Positions 35,301 through 49,000 of a stretch of DNA of 64,000 bases are shown here, piece after piece. The DNA comes from Rapana venosa. Lineage: Eukaryota; Mollusca; Gastropoda; Neogastropoda; Muricidae. Under the pieces are notes generated by a model. The model had not been told where the DNA came from and did no database searches. It saw only the letters and a program-made list of their open reading frames with translations. The first letter of the stretch is position 1. Each line of letters begins with the position of its first letter. The stretch spans positions 48,738,108 through 48,802,107 of the forward strand of contig CM054158.1 in NCBI GenBank assembly GCA_028751875.1, written 5' to 3'. Both the position numbers and the translations under genes were made by a program.

Positions 35301-38300
35301 TGTCAAACGACCTTCACCCCTTTCTGCGGGCCTACAACGGCCTTAACATTCATTGGCTGACCTTTGAAAGCGAAAGTAAGCTTTCAACTATGACCACCCA
35401 TGTCATCCCGGAATATTCCGGGATCCGCCACACAGCCTAGACCCGCGGTTCCCGGAATATTCCGGGAACCGCGCTACTAGGGTTAACTTCTCTCCATAAG
35501 TCGCCCAAGATTTTTCTTTGGAGGCTTTCACAACACGATTACTATGTCTTCTTGCGATTCTGTACTTGGCGTAGTCCTCTTCTGTCTTGGTCTTGGCCCA
35601 AGCTTTATATAGCTGCTTTTTTTCTTTGATGGCTTCCTTCACCTCTTGGTTCCACCAAGCTGTAGCTTTCCTGTTTTTTACCTCCACATTTCTTTGTCCC
35701 GCAAACTTCCCTTAAGGTGTTCAAGAGAGCTGGCTTGAAGGTGTCCCAGACTTGCTCCATGTTGAGAGGTGTTGTATCAATGGAGTCAAGTTTCACCTTA
35801 ATAGCACTGTGAATCTGTTCTTGCACTTCTTTCTCTTCCAGTTTGAGGAGGTTGATCTTTTCAGGCTGGTTCTTCCTAGCAGTTGTTATTTTCTTCTTCT
35901 GAGTACTGGTGGCTAGAATGACAGGCCTGTGGTCAGAGTCAAGGTTGGCATTGGGGATGGCTTTTGAGTCTTTGATGGCGTAACGTGTTCTAGATCTTGC
36001 AAGTATAAAGTCGATTTGAGACGAGATGTTGAGATCGTTCCATTTGTACCAGGTGTAAATTTGGGAGGCTCGGTGTTGGAAAAAGGTGTTGGTGATGATC
36101 AGATCATGCTCTGCACATAGTTCCAGCACGTGGTTCCCGTTGTAATTGCAAGGTGTTCTGTGGTCACTGTGGGGTCCAAGATGTTTTGTCCACGGGTTTC
36201 TTCTCTCACCAACTCTGCCGTTGAAATCACCCATGACATACAGGTCCTCTTTGTCAGGGGTGCTGTTGATGAGGTTGAGAGCTCTTGATAGAATGAGTCT
36301 TTCTCCTCTTCTGAGTACGAATCGTTACATGGTGCATATGCTTGGATATAGTGGACGATTTTGTTGGACTTTCTTACACCGATTTTAATCAGTCTTTCTG
36401 AAATGTGCCAACCCCCCCCCCCCCTCCCAACCAAACCAAACCAAATTCTCCACACTAGAAAAAACTTTTTCAATGGCAGCAAAAAAGCGCTTTGATTTGT
36501 TGCTTTACAAGATTCAGCGCTATATAAATTCCATGCATTATTATTATTATTAAAACACGGCTCCACACACAGATCAATCTACGACCGAAAAGGGATCCCA
36601 TAACACAAAACACCACCACCACCACCACACACTAAACACACAACACCACCACACTCCACTCCACTCCAGTCCAGTCCACTCCGTCACAACCCCAACTGAC
36701 CTTGGCCATTTTCTCCCCACGAAAGTGCAGCTCCACAGCACTGGTGTTGCGGGGGTTGTGGACCTCCATCTTGTAGTCGGGGTCATCCTCGTACTCCCGG
36801 ATCAACGCCGCCTTCAGCCGAGCCATTTCGTTGGCTTCTCCGTGCACCAGAATCTGCGTAAAGTACAGAGAGCGTTGTTGCCGTGGTGAGACCGGCCATG
36901 GTCATGTGAGATCGTGTGAGCGTAAGCGCTTTGATTTGTCTGTGCAAGATACAGCGCTATATAAATTCCATTTAGTATTATTATTATGTTGACAAGACGG
37001 CCACTTCGCACGCACTATGCTTTCTCTTCTTCTTTGTTGAATGCTCAGGACAGCGACTGCTGTCGTCTGTCGCAGAAGTGAAAAGGTGTTTACGCTGCTG
37101 TTGAAATCTGTTAAGTCAATGGAGTTGCAGTAAAATGGATCCCGCCATTTTGTGGCGACGCGTGATTTTGGCAATATTTGAAAAATTCAGCTGACTTGCA
37201 CAATGTAATAATGATATACAAACTATACATCACTGAAAAGTTTATAATGTCTACTTTTGAGATTATTTCACAGTTTTTCAATAGATGACAATTTATTTTT
37301 TTTAAAATAAATTTTCAAAATATGTCACTGAATGCTGAAAAATAAAAAGTTTTGAATATTAGGGCTCCGTATCTTACATGGCTTGAACTGTTTATCAACT
37401 GGTCCCCTTGAAACAATGTGATGATATTTCACCAAAGTAAAGTTCCCTGAAGTTGGCTGAATCCATGTGATGTCACTTTTTGTACAATAGATTTTTAAAA
37501 AAGAATCATAACACTGGAGAGCCTGAAATCCCAAAGATATCACTTGTTGACATGTCAAATTAAATTAGCCAACAGACACAAACTAGGCAAGCTTATGGTC
37601 AAGGAAAGCAACTGTGTTTAGAAAAATGTTTGCCCTACAGGCCAGAGTACTTTCCTTTGAGTTAAACATCACTTTGTGTATTTAAAAAAAATCATAATTC
37701 TGCTGAAGCTTAAGCTTTGGCACGTCACAGTGAAGGAGAGAGTTAATCATTGTTGGGTGCATGTGTAGAAGTGGGATGAATGCAAGCGCTTTGATTTGTT
37801 TTTTATTTTATTTTATAGAAGATATAGAGCTAAATAAATTACATTCATTCTTCTTCTTATTATTGTTATTAAAAGTGCCTGACAAATCAGGCCCAGTGTG
37901 TCCAATTTCAGCTTAGGAGCGGATTGTATAAACCTTTTCAGTCTTTTTGGGAAAAAAAGGGCAGGAGAATGGACCAAGATGGCAGAAAATAGACAAGAAG
38001 GAGGTGATAGGAAGAAAAGGAACAAGGCAGAAACAAAGAAAGAGATATAAAAATAAAAAAAAGAGGGAATTCCTAGCACAGAATTTCCAGAAGGTGGGGA
38101 TGCGATCTAATACTGACAAGCCCCCCACAATCCCCACGGGGGATTTGATGTAAGCTAAATGCCAAGGCGATGAAAAATGGTTTATTTTGCCTTAACATGT
38201 TACACTGAGACAGTCTTTAGCCATGACCAGCTCTTAGCACAACCACCTGTGTTCAACATTCAAGAGGGAAAAAAGTCCTAGAGAAAAGCCGGAGCATGGT

Positions 38301-41300
38301 TCCCTCTATGGCAAGGTACATGAAAAAAAAAAAGCCATATACACAAACTTCTTCCCCAGTGTATACTTAACGTCTCACAGTGATTTCCAAGCGAGATGAG
38401 TGAGACAGCTGAAGTCAGAAAACACAACAACAAAAGAAGGAAAAATACAACACAAAACAACAACAAAAAGCAGAAAACACCACAGAAAACACCAACAAAA
38501 GCAAATAACACAACAGCAAAAGAAAGAAAAACACCACACAAAACAACAACAAAAACAGCAAAAGATAAAGAAAAACACAACCCAAAACAACAACCCAAAC
38601 AGCAATAGAAGAAAACACAACACAAAACAACAACCCAAACAGCAAAAGAAAGAAAAACACAACCCAAAACAACAACAAAAGATAGAAAAACACAACACAA
38701 AACAACAACCCAAACAGCAAAAGAAGAAAACACAACACAAAACAACAACCCAAACAGCAAAAGAAAGAAAAACACAACCCAAAACAACAAGAAAAGCAAG
38801 AAAAACACAACACAAAACAACAAGAAAAGCAAGAAAAACACAACACAAACAGCAAAAGCAAGAAAAACACAACACAAAACAACAAAAGAAGGAAAAACAC
38901 AACACAAAACAACAACAAAAGAAGGAAAAACACAACATAAAACAACAGCAAAAGAAGGAAAAACACAACATAAAACAACAGCAAAAGCAGAATACACAAC
39001 ACAATAATCCAAACCAACCAAACCCAAAAGTCCTTCGGATGAGACTATAAACCGAGGCCCCGTGTGCGAACGCACGCAGAACATCTTGCGCACACGTTAA
39101 ATCCTGTTCCGCTTTTCGTAAGAGTAGGCCACTGTGTGCCGGTGGGAACAGATGACAAATTTACAAAACCGCATACAGACGGGGACTGGATGTAAAAAAG
39201 CACATAAGTGCTTATTCCACTATCCTCGATATAAAAGAATTAAATAACACAAATAAAAAATAAACAAACATATAAGCAGAAAACAGCACAAAACGACAAC
39301 AAAAGCACAAAACAACAACAATAACCCACACAACAAAAGCAAAGAAAAACAACAACAACAACACAAAACAACACCAATAACCCACACAACAAAAGCAAAG
39401 AAAAACAACAACACCAACAACAACAATAACCCACACAACAAAAACAAAGAAAAACAACAACACCAACACACAAAACAACACCAATAACCCACACAACAAA
39501 AGCAAAGAAAAACAACACAACAACAACACCAACACACTATAACAACAACAATAACCCACACAACAAAAACAAAGAAAAACAACAACAACAACACCAACAC
39601 ACAAAACAACACCAATAACCCACACAACAAAAGCAAAGAAAAACAACACCAACACAAAACAACAACAATAACCCACACAACAAAAAGAAAAACACAACAA
39701 CAACACCACACAAAACAACAACAATAACCCACACAACAAAAACAAAGAAAAACAACAACAACACCAACAACACACTAAAACAACACCAATAACCCACACA
39801 ACAAAAGCAAAGAAAAAAACACCAACACCACCCAAAACAACAACAATAACCCACACAACAAAAGCAAAGAAAAACAACAACACCAACAACACACTATAAC
39901 AACAATAACCCACACAACAAAAGCAAAGAAAAACAACAACAACACACAAAACAACACCAATAACCCACACAACAAAAGCAAAGAAAAACAACAACAACAC
40001 CAACAACACACTAAAACAACACCAATAAAACCCACACAACAAAAGCAAAGTAAAAACACAACAACAACACCACACAAAACAACAACAATAACCCACACAA
40101 CAAAAGCAAAGAAAAACACACAACACCACCAACAACACCAATAACCCACACAACAAAAGCAAAGAAAAACCACACACAAACAACACCACCAACACTAAAA
40201 CAACAACAACAAACACCACCAACCACACTAAAACAACAACACCACCAACACCAACCACACTAAAACAACAACACCACCAACACCAACCACACTAAAACAA
40301 CAACACCACCAACCACACTAAAACAACAACACCACCAAAAGCAACCACACTAAAACAACAACACCACCAACACCAACCACACTAAAACAACAAACAACAC
40401 AACACCAACCACACTAAAACAACAACACCACCAACCACACTAAAACAACAACACCACCAACCACACTAAAACAACACCACCACCAACCACACTAAAACAA
40501 CACCACCACCAACACCAACCACACTAAAACACCACCACCACCAATACCACACTAAAACACACCACCACCAATACCACACTAAAACACCACCACCACCAAT
40601 ACCACACTAAAACAACAACACCACCAATACCACACTAAAACACCACCACCACCAATACCACACTAAACAACAACACCACCAACACTAAAACAACAACACC
40701 ACCAACACTAAAACAACAACACCACCAACACTAAAACAACAAACACCACCCACCACAAAACCACACTAAAACAACAACACCAACCACACTAAAACAACAC
40801 CACCAACACCAACACACACTAAAACAACACCACCACCACCACCAACCACACTAAAACAACACCACCACCACCACCAACCACACTAAAACAACACCACCAC
40901 CACCACCAACCACACTAAAACAACAACACCACCAATACACACTAAAACAACAACACCACCAACACCACACTAAAACAACACCACCACCAACCACACTAAA
41001 GCAACACCACCAATACCACACTAAAACAACGACACCACCAATACCACACTAAAACAACAACACACCCAACACCAACCACACTAAAACAACAACACCACCA
41101 CCAACACCAAAACTACAACACCACCACCACCAATAATACCCCCTACAGCAACAGGAGCAAGCTCACCCACCACATGCGGAGGTTTCAAGGCACGCAGAAA
41201 CTCGCTGGTCTGCTGGTAATCAGCGTGGGCGGAGAAGGAGATGTAGTCGACGGAGCACTTCAACGGCAGCCGCTGTCCCGTCAGCGTCTGAACTTCGCTG

Positions 41301-41527
41301 GGCTCCGACAGGATGTGCTGAGGGTGGGGGAGGTGGGTGGGTGTGGGTGGGGGGGTGACACAAGATATGGAAATGACATATGTGTTTGTCATAATATACA
41401 TCTATATCTATCTATCTATCTATGGAAATGACATATGTGTTTGTCATAATATACATCTATCTATGGAAATGACATGTGTTTGTCATAATATACATCTATC
41501 TACCTACCTACCTACCTACCTATCTAA

Positions 41528-41599
<72 letters not shown>

Positions 41600-41971
41600 A
41601 TACACACACATCACACAAAGTAAAAGTAGAACAACCAGCGTATTTCAGTTTTCGCCTTACATATGTGTTTGTCATAATATACATATATATATATCTACCT
41701 ATCTATCTACCTATCTATCTATCTATCTATCTATATATCTATCTATCTATTTATATCACACAAAGTAAAAGTAGAACAACCAGCGTATATAGATATTCCC
41801 CAATATTTCAGCTTTCGCCTTACATATGTGTTTGTCATAATATACATATATATATCTATGTATCTATATATACACACACCACACAAAGTAAAAGTAGAAC
41901 AACCAGCGTATATAGATGTTGTTCCCCAATATTTCAGCTTTCGCATTCCTCAGGTTTTTAAAAATTATGAC

Positions 41972-42043
<72 letters not shown>

Positions 42044-45000
42044 CACAGAGAGAGAGATAAAAAGGTAAAGGTGTTCCCATAACCTACCTACGCAGCCGTA
42101 GGGGAGCGAAGCATCAGAGACCTCAATTTCTCTAGGGGGCCAGCATATTGAAGGCTTGCTGCCCATCTCCTCCTCTCCCTCGCTGCTTTTACCTTCCCCT
42201 GACCCTAAAAGAGGGCAAGGTACCCATTTACAGCTGAAGGGGAGAGGAACTGTACCGTACTGAAGCCAAGGCGCGCAAACGGTCAAGTGGTAACCACGCT
42301 CCACATCTTTGGCTGGGGAGGGGGGGGATGAAAAGCGAGTGCTCTGACCACTGAGCTATCCTGCCCCGCCCCGCCACTGTGCTACCTACCCCCCCCCCCC
42401 CCTCTCCAAACCTGGCCGGCTTGTGACCTTGTCCTCACCTTGGCGAGGGTGCCCTCGACGCAGTAGCCGGCGATGATGCAGCCGTTCCTCCTGTCGGTGC
42501 ACCAGGCCTCGAACAGCTCGCGGGACAGCCCAGACTGCATCATGCCGGGACTGGCCAGCACCACCGAGGGCCCGATGTCCTCAAACTGCTCCATGTTCTG
42601 CAGGCAGCAGCAACACACAACGACAGACACACGACGTCAGACACACGGCGTCAGGAACACACAGCACATGCATCAGGAACACACATCAGACACACATCAG
42701 GAACACATAGCACACACATCAGGAACACACATCAGGAACACATAGCACACACATCAGGAACACATAGCACACACATCAGGAACACACAGCATACGCATCA
42801 GACACACACATCAGGAACACAACAGCACACACATCAGGAACACACAGCACACACATCAGGAACACACAGCACACGCATCAGGAACACATAACACACGCAT
42901 CAGACATACAGCACACACATCAGGAACACATATCACACACATCAGACATACAGCACACACATCAGACATACAGCACACACATCAGACATACAGCACACGC
43001 ATCAGGAACACACAGCACACGCATCAGGAACACACAGCACACGCATCAGGAACACACAGCACACACATCAGGAATACACAGCACACACATCAGGAACACA
43101 CAGCACACGCGTCAGGAACACACACAGCACACGCATCAGGAACACACAGCACACACATCAGGAACACATAGCACACACATCAGGAACACACAGCACACAC
43201 ATCAGAAACACACATCAGGAACACACAGCACACACATCAGACATACAGCACACACATCAGCCATACAGCACACACATCAGGAACATACAGCACACGCATC
43301 AGACATACAGCACACACATCAGACATACAGCACACACATCAGACATACAGCACACACATCAGACATACAGCACACACATCAGGAACATACAGCACACACA
43401 TCAGAAACATACAGCACACACATCAGACATACAGCACACACATCAGCCATACAGCACACACATCAGACATACAGCACACACATCAGACATACAGCACACA
43501 CATCAGACATACAGCACACACATCAGACATACAGCACACACATCAGGAACACACAGCACACACATCAGGAACACAAAACACAACACATCAGACATACAGC
43601 ACACACATCAGCCATACAGCACACACATCAGGACACACACACATCAGACATACAGCACACACATCAGACATACAGCACACAACATCAGACATACAGCACA
43701 CACACCAAAACACACACACATCAGGAACATACAAACACACATCAGACATACAGCACACACATCAGGAACATACAGCACACACATCAGACACACAGCACAC
43801 ACATCAGACATACAGCACACACATCAGACATACAGCACACACATCAGGATCACACAGCACACACATCAGGAAACACACAGCACACACATCAGGAACACAC
43901 AGCACACACATCAGACATACAGCACACACATCAGACACACAGCACACACATCAGACATACAGCACACACATCAGACATACAGCACACATCAGACACACAG
44001 CACACACATCTGACATACAACACACATCAGACACACAGCACACAACATGAGACATACAGCACACACATGAGACATACAGCACACACATGAGACATACAGC
44101 ACACACATGAGACATACAGCACACACATGAGACATACAGCACACACATGAGACATACAGCACACATGAGACATACAGCACACACATCAGGAACACACAGC
44201 ACACATATCAGGAACACACAGCACACACATCAGGAACACACAGCACACACATCAGACATACAGCACACGCATCAGACATACAGCACACACATCAGAACAA
44301 CACAGACACACACATCAGGAACACACAGCACACACATCAGGAACATACAGCACACGCATCAGACATACAGCACACGCATCAGACATACAGCACACACATC
44401 AGATATACAGCACACGCATCAGCCATACAGCACACACATCAGGAACACACAGCACACACATCAGACATACAGCACACACATCAGGAACACACAGCACACA
44501 CATCAGACATACAGCACACACATCAGACATACAGCACACGCATCAGACATACAGCACACACATCAGGAACACACAGCACACACATCAGGAACACACAGCA
44601 CACACATCAGGAACACACAGCACACACATCAGGAACACACAGCACACACATCAGACACACAGCACACACATCAGACACACAGCACACACATCAGACATAC
44701 AGCACACACATCAGACATACAGCACACACATCAGACACACAGCACACACATCAGACACACAGCACACACATCAGACATACAGCACACACATGAGACATAC
44801 AGCACACACATGAGACATAACAGCACACACATGAGACATACAGCACACACATGAGACATACAGCACACACATCAGGAACACACAGCACACATATCAGGAA
44901 CACACAGCACACACACAGAAACACACAGCACACACATCAGACATACAGCACACGCATCAGACATACAGCACACACATCAGGAACACACAGCACACACATC

Positions 45001-46015
45001 AGAACACACAGCACACACATCAGACATACAGCACACACATCAGGAACACACAGCACACACATCAACATACAGCACACGCATCAGGAACACATAGCACACA
45101 CATCAGACATACAGCACACACACAGGAACACATAGCACACACATCAGGAACACACATCAGGAACACACAGCCAAAACACGCATCAGGTACACATAACACA
45201 CGCATCAGACACAAAGTGATCACACACATCAGACACAAAACGACCACACACATCGGACACAAAGCGAGCACACACATCGGACACAAAGCGAGCACACACA
45301 TCGGACACAAAGCGAGCACACACAAACACACACCAGACACAAAGTGAGCACACACATCATGCACAAAGCGAGCACACACACACACACACCAGACACAAAG
45401 CTAGCACACGTGCACACACACAAAGCGAACACACACACCGCACACAAAGCGAGCACACACACGCGCACAACACCAGACACAAAGCGAGCACACACACACA
45501 CACACACGCACAGCGAGCACACACCAGACACAAAGCGGGCACACACACACACACCAGACACAAAGCGGGCACACACACACACACCAGGCACAAAGCTAGC
45601 ACACACACACACACAACACACCAGACACAAAGCAAGCGCACACCAGACACAAAGCAAGCGCACACACCAGACACAAAGCAAGCACACACACCAGACACAA
45701 AGCGAGCACACACATCATCCCCCAAGACAGAATGCGGCTACTTTCACGGTGGGTTAAAAACGGTCACATATGCCACATCTCACCACGTGTGAACTTCAGG
45801 AGGTCTAGCAAAGGATGGGATAAAAAAGACCAAAAAAAAGACCCCCCTCAAAAAGACACTCCATACCACTAACACAACACACACACATATATATATATAC
45901 ATATACATAGAAAGAGAGAGAGACAGACAGACACTGGCAAAAAAACAGGGAAAACATACACACGCAAGCACATATGTATACATAAACTAGACGCTTTTTT
46001 TTAAACGCTCTCACA

Positions 46016-46046
<31 letters not shown>

Positions 46047-49000
46047 CCACACACACAGAGAAACACAATACACACACACAGAGAAACCACAAAACACGCA
46101 TAGAAACACAACACACACAGAAACAACACACACAACACAGAGAAACACAAAACAGCATAGAAACACACCACACAAAGAAACACAACCCCACACCCCCCCC
46201 CTCCCCCCCCCTCAAACACACACACAGTCACACTCCCATCCCCCCCTCTCCTCCCCCCCCACCCCCTTCCCTCCTCCCCCGCCCCCACACACCTTAAGGT
46301 TGATGATGTGTTTGAAGACGAAGGGGTTGCTGATGGAGATCTGCCGCCGGATGTTGTCGTTCATGGCGTTGATGTAGGTCTGGTACACCGACATGCATTT
46401 CTTGGCCAGCTGGGAGGCGTAGTAGATGGGGATGTCGTGGAGCTCTGGGTGCTGACCCCAGTATTCGTCTGTTAACAACAATAATAATAATAATAATAAT
46501 GTTTGGAATTTATATATAGCGCTGAATCTTGTAAAGCAACAAATCAAAGCGCTCAGATAACTTTAAAAAAAAGTTAAAAAAATAAAATAATTTTTTTTTT
46601 AATGTGTGTGTATGCGGTTTTTAAAAATTTTGTCATCTGTTCCCACCGGCACACAATGGCCAACTCTTTCGAACAGCGGAACAGGATTTAAACGTGTGCA
46701 AAAGATGTTCTGCATGCGCTCGCACACGGGGCCTCGGTTTATAGTCTCATCCGAAGGACTTTGACATTCAGTTCCGATTTTTTTGTCAAACTGGGAGGAA
46801 GAAAGGGTGAGGCTGGTGAATCGAACCCAGAACCTCACGGTTTACTTGTTGGCAGGCGAACGTCTTAACCATTCTGCCACCTTCCTTCACAACAACAACA
46901 ACAAAAATATGAAGAAAGGGAGGTGGCAGAGGATGGTTAAGACATCTAACAAGTAAACTGTGCGAGGTTCTGGGTTCGATTTCCCCCTCCTCAAAATCTC
47001 ACCATTGAAGCTCTAGCTGAGGAATGAAATGAGAAGAAAAGAAAAAAAAAAAACTAGAAAAAAACCCCAACCCTATGACCCCCCCTCCCCGAATCCAATG
47101 CTCTGACCATTTTATTCATTTATTATCTTATTTTATGTATTCTTTTATTTCGAGGATATTGGAACAAGCACTCATATGCATTTTTGACATCCAGTCCTTG
47201 TGTGTGGTTGCAGTTTTGTACATTTTGTCATCCATTCCCACCGGCACACAATGGCCTACTCTTCCGAAAAGCAGAACAGGTTTTAACGTGTGCGCAAGAT
47301 GTTCTGTGTGCATTCACACACAGGACCTCGGTTTATAGTCTCATCCGAAGGACTTTTTGGGAGGAGTGGAGTTGGCACTGATGTTAACTCCAGGGGAAAA
47401 TATCTCCTTGAAGGTGATTCGAATCCGAGTCAGCAGATCACGAGTGCAATGTGCAATGCTCTAACCACCCAGGCTATCCTGTCCCACCATTGTACCTATG
47501 AGGCCAAATATGTGCAATGAAACCTTCAAGCACAATGACTTAAAATATTACAACAGTGGGCATAAATGCAGAGACCTAAACAGGACAGGACAGCCTGGTT
47601 GGTTAGAGCGTTGCGCATTGCACTTGTGATCTGCTGACCCGAGTTTGAATCCCGTTCGAGGGGATTTTTTCCCCCTGGATTTAACATCAGTGCCATCTCC
47701 ATCCCCACCCCCCAAAGTCTTTCGGATGAGACTTTAAACCAAGGTCCCATGTGCAAACGCACGCAGAACATCTTGTGCACACATCAAAACCTGTTCCACT
47801 TTTGCGGAAGAGACCATTGTGTGCCTGTTGGAATGGATGACAAAACTGACAAAAGTGTACACACACAAGGGGACTGGATGTTAAAAAAGACACATGGGTG
47901 CTTATTCCATTATCCATATTCCATAATCATGTACAGATTTTAACTAAATGCTTTCAAGACAAAATACTCGAAAGATGTAAACTGTACCTGTGGTGATAAG
48001 AGAAGCAATAGTCATGTTCTTCATTGTGGACATCTAAAAGCATTTACCTGACTGAGCCTAATCTATCACTGCATCAGTTTTTATCTGAACCATCACAATT
48101 GCTGGACATCGTGTTAGCGCTAATAAGAAGTCCGATAATTCAGTATTTATAGTTGGTTGAGTTAGTTTTATATTTCAACTCTAATACTATTTTCAGCTCT
48201 TGTTAATTTTTTTGTGCTTGGATTTAAAAAAAAGAAGAAGTCTACAATCGCTTGATGCAAACAGACATTGAACTGAAGATATCCATTATTCTTGATAATA
48301 ATAATAATAATAATTTTTAAAAATCACAACAGACAATGTCACAGAACACCCACCCAAAATCAACAGCAGCTTAAACTGAAGATATCCATTATTCTTGATT
48401 AATAAAAATAATAATTTTAAAAAATCACAACAGACGGCGTCACCCACCCAAAATCAAGAGCAGCTTAAACTGAAGATATCCATTATTCTTGATTAATAAT
48501 AATAATAAAAAAATCAAAAAAAAATCACAACAGACAACGTCACCCACCCAAAATAAACAGCAGCTTAAACTGGAGATATCCATTATTCTTGATTAATAAT
48601 AAGAATAGTAATTTTTTTTAAAATCACAACAGACGACGTCTCACCCACCCAAAATCAACAGCAGCTTAAACTGAAGATATCCATTATTCTTGATTAATAA
48701 TAGTAATAAAATCAACAGCTGCTTAAACTGGAGATATCCATTATTCTTGATTAATAATAAGAATAGTAATTTAAAAAAAAATCACAACAGACGACGTCTC
48801 ACCCACCCAAAATCAACAGCAGCTTAAACTGAAGATATCCATTATTCTTGATTAATAATAGTAATAAAATCAACAGCTGCTTAAACTGGAGATATCCATT
48901 ATTCTTGATTAATAATAATAATAGTAATTAAAAAAAAAAATCACAACAGACGACGTCACCCACCCAAAATCAACAGCAGCTTAAACAGGAGATATCCATT

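Larger units (their letters stand above)
31521..36400 (-). pseudogene. RTE-type LINE, 5'-truncated, interrupted and frameshifted
   Basis: Same strand as CPSF3, in intron 11. In order: end of an apurinic-type endonuclease domain ([33 protein letters not shown]); a linker; reverse transcriptase ([66 protein letters not shown], the FADD active-site box in LLFADDQSL); C-terminal region ([22 protein letters not shown]). The 3' tail is GAAGAAGAAG-like. Frameshifts near 36215, 35650, 32630-32510 and 31880 disable it. A TTAA element (33265-35482) splits it. It starts inside the endonuclease domain, as expected for 5'-truncated target-primed insertions. RTE clade is likely but not proven. Confidence 0.85.

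Noticed and set aside
38278..40258. Long hydrophobic Cys/Val/Leu/Phe frames resembling membrane proteins
   Set aside because: Reverse translation of CAAAA/AACAAC-rich minisatellites; no conserved motif.
42600..45720. CRISPR-like regular repeats
   Set aside because: Units are contiguous without unique spacers, in a eukaryotic intron; ordinary minisatellites.
42473..45757. Open frames such as (SGTHSTHIR)n or (MCVLCVPDV)n
   Set aside because: Translations of the 20/22-bp minisatellite; frame and length follow unit size, with no start context or homology.
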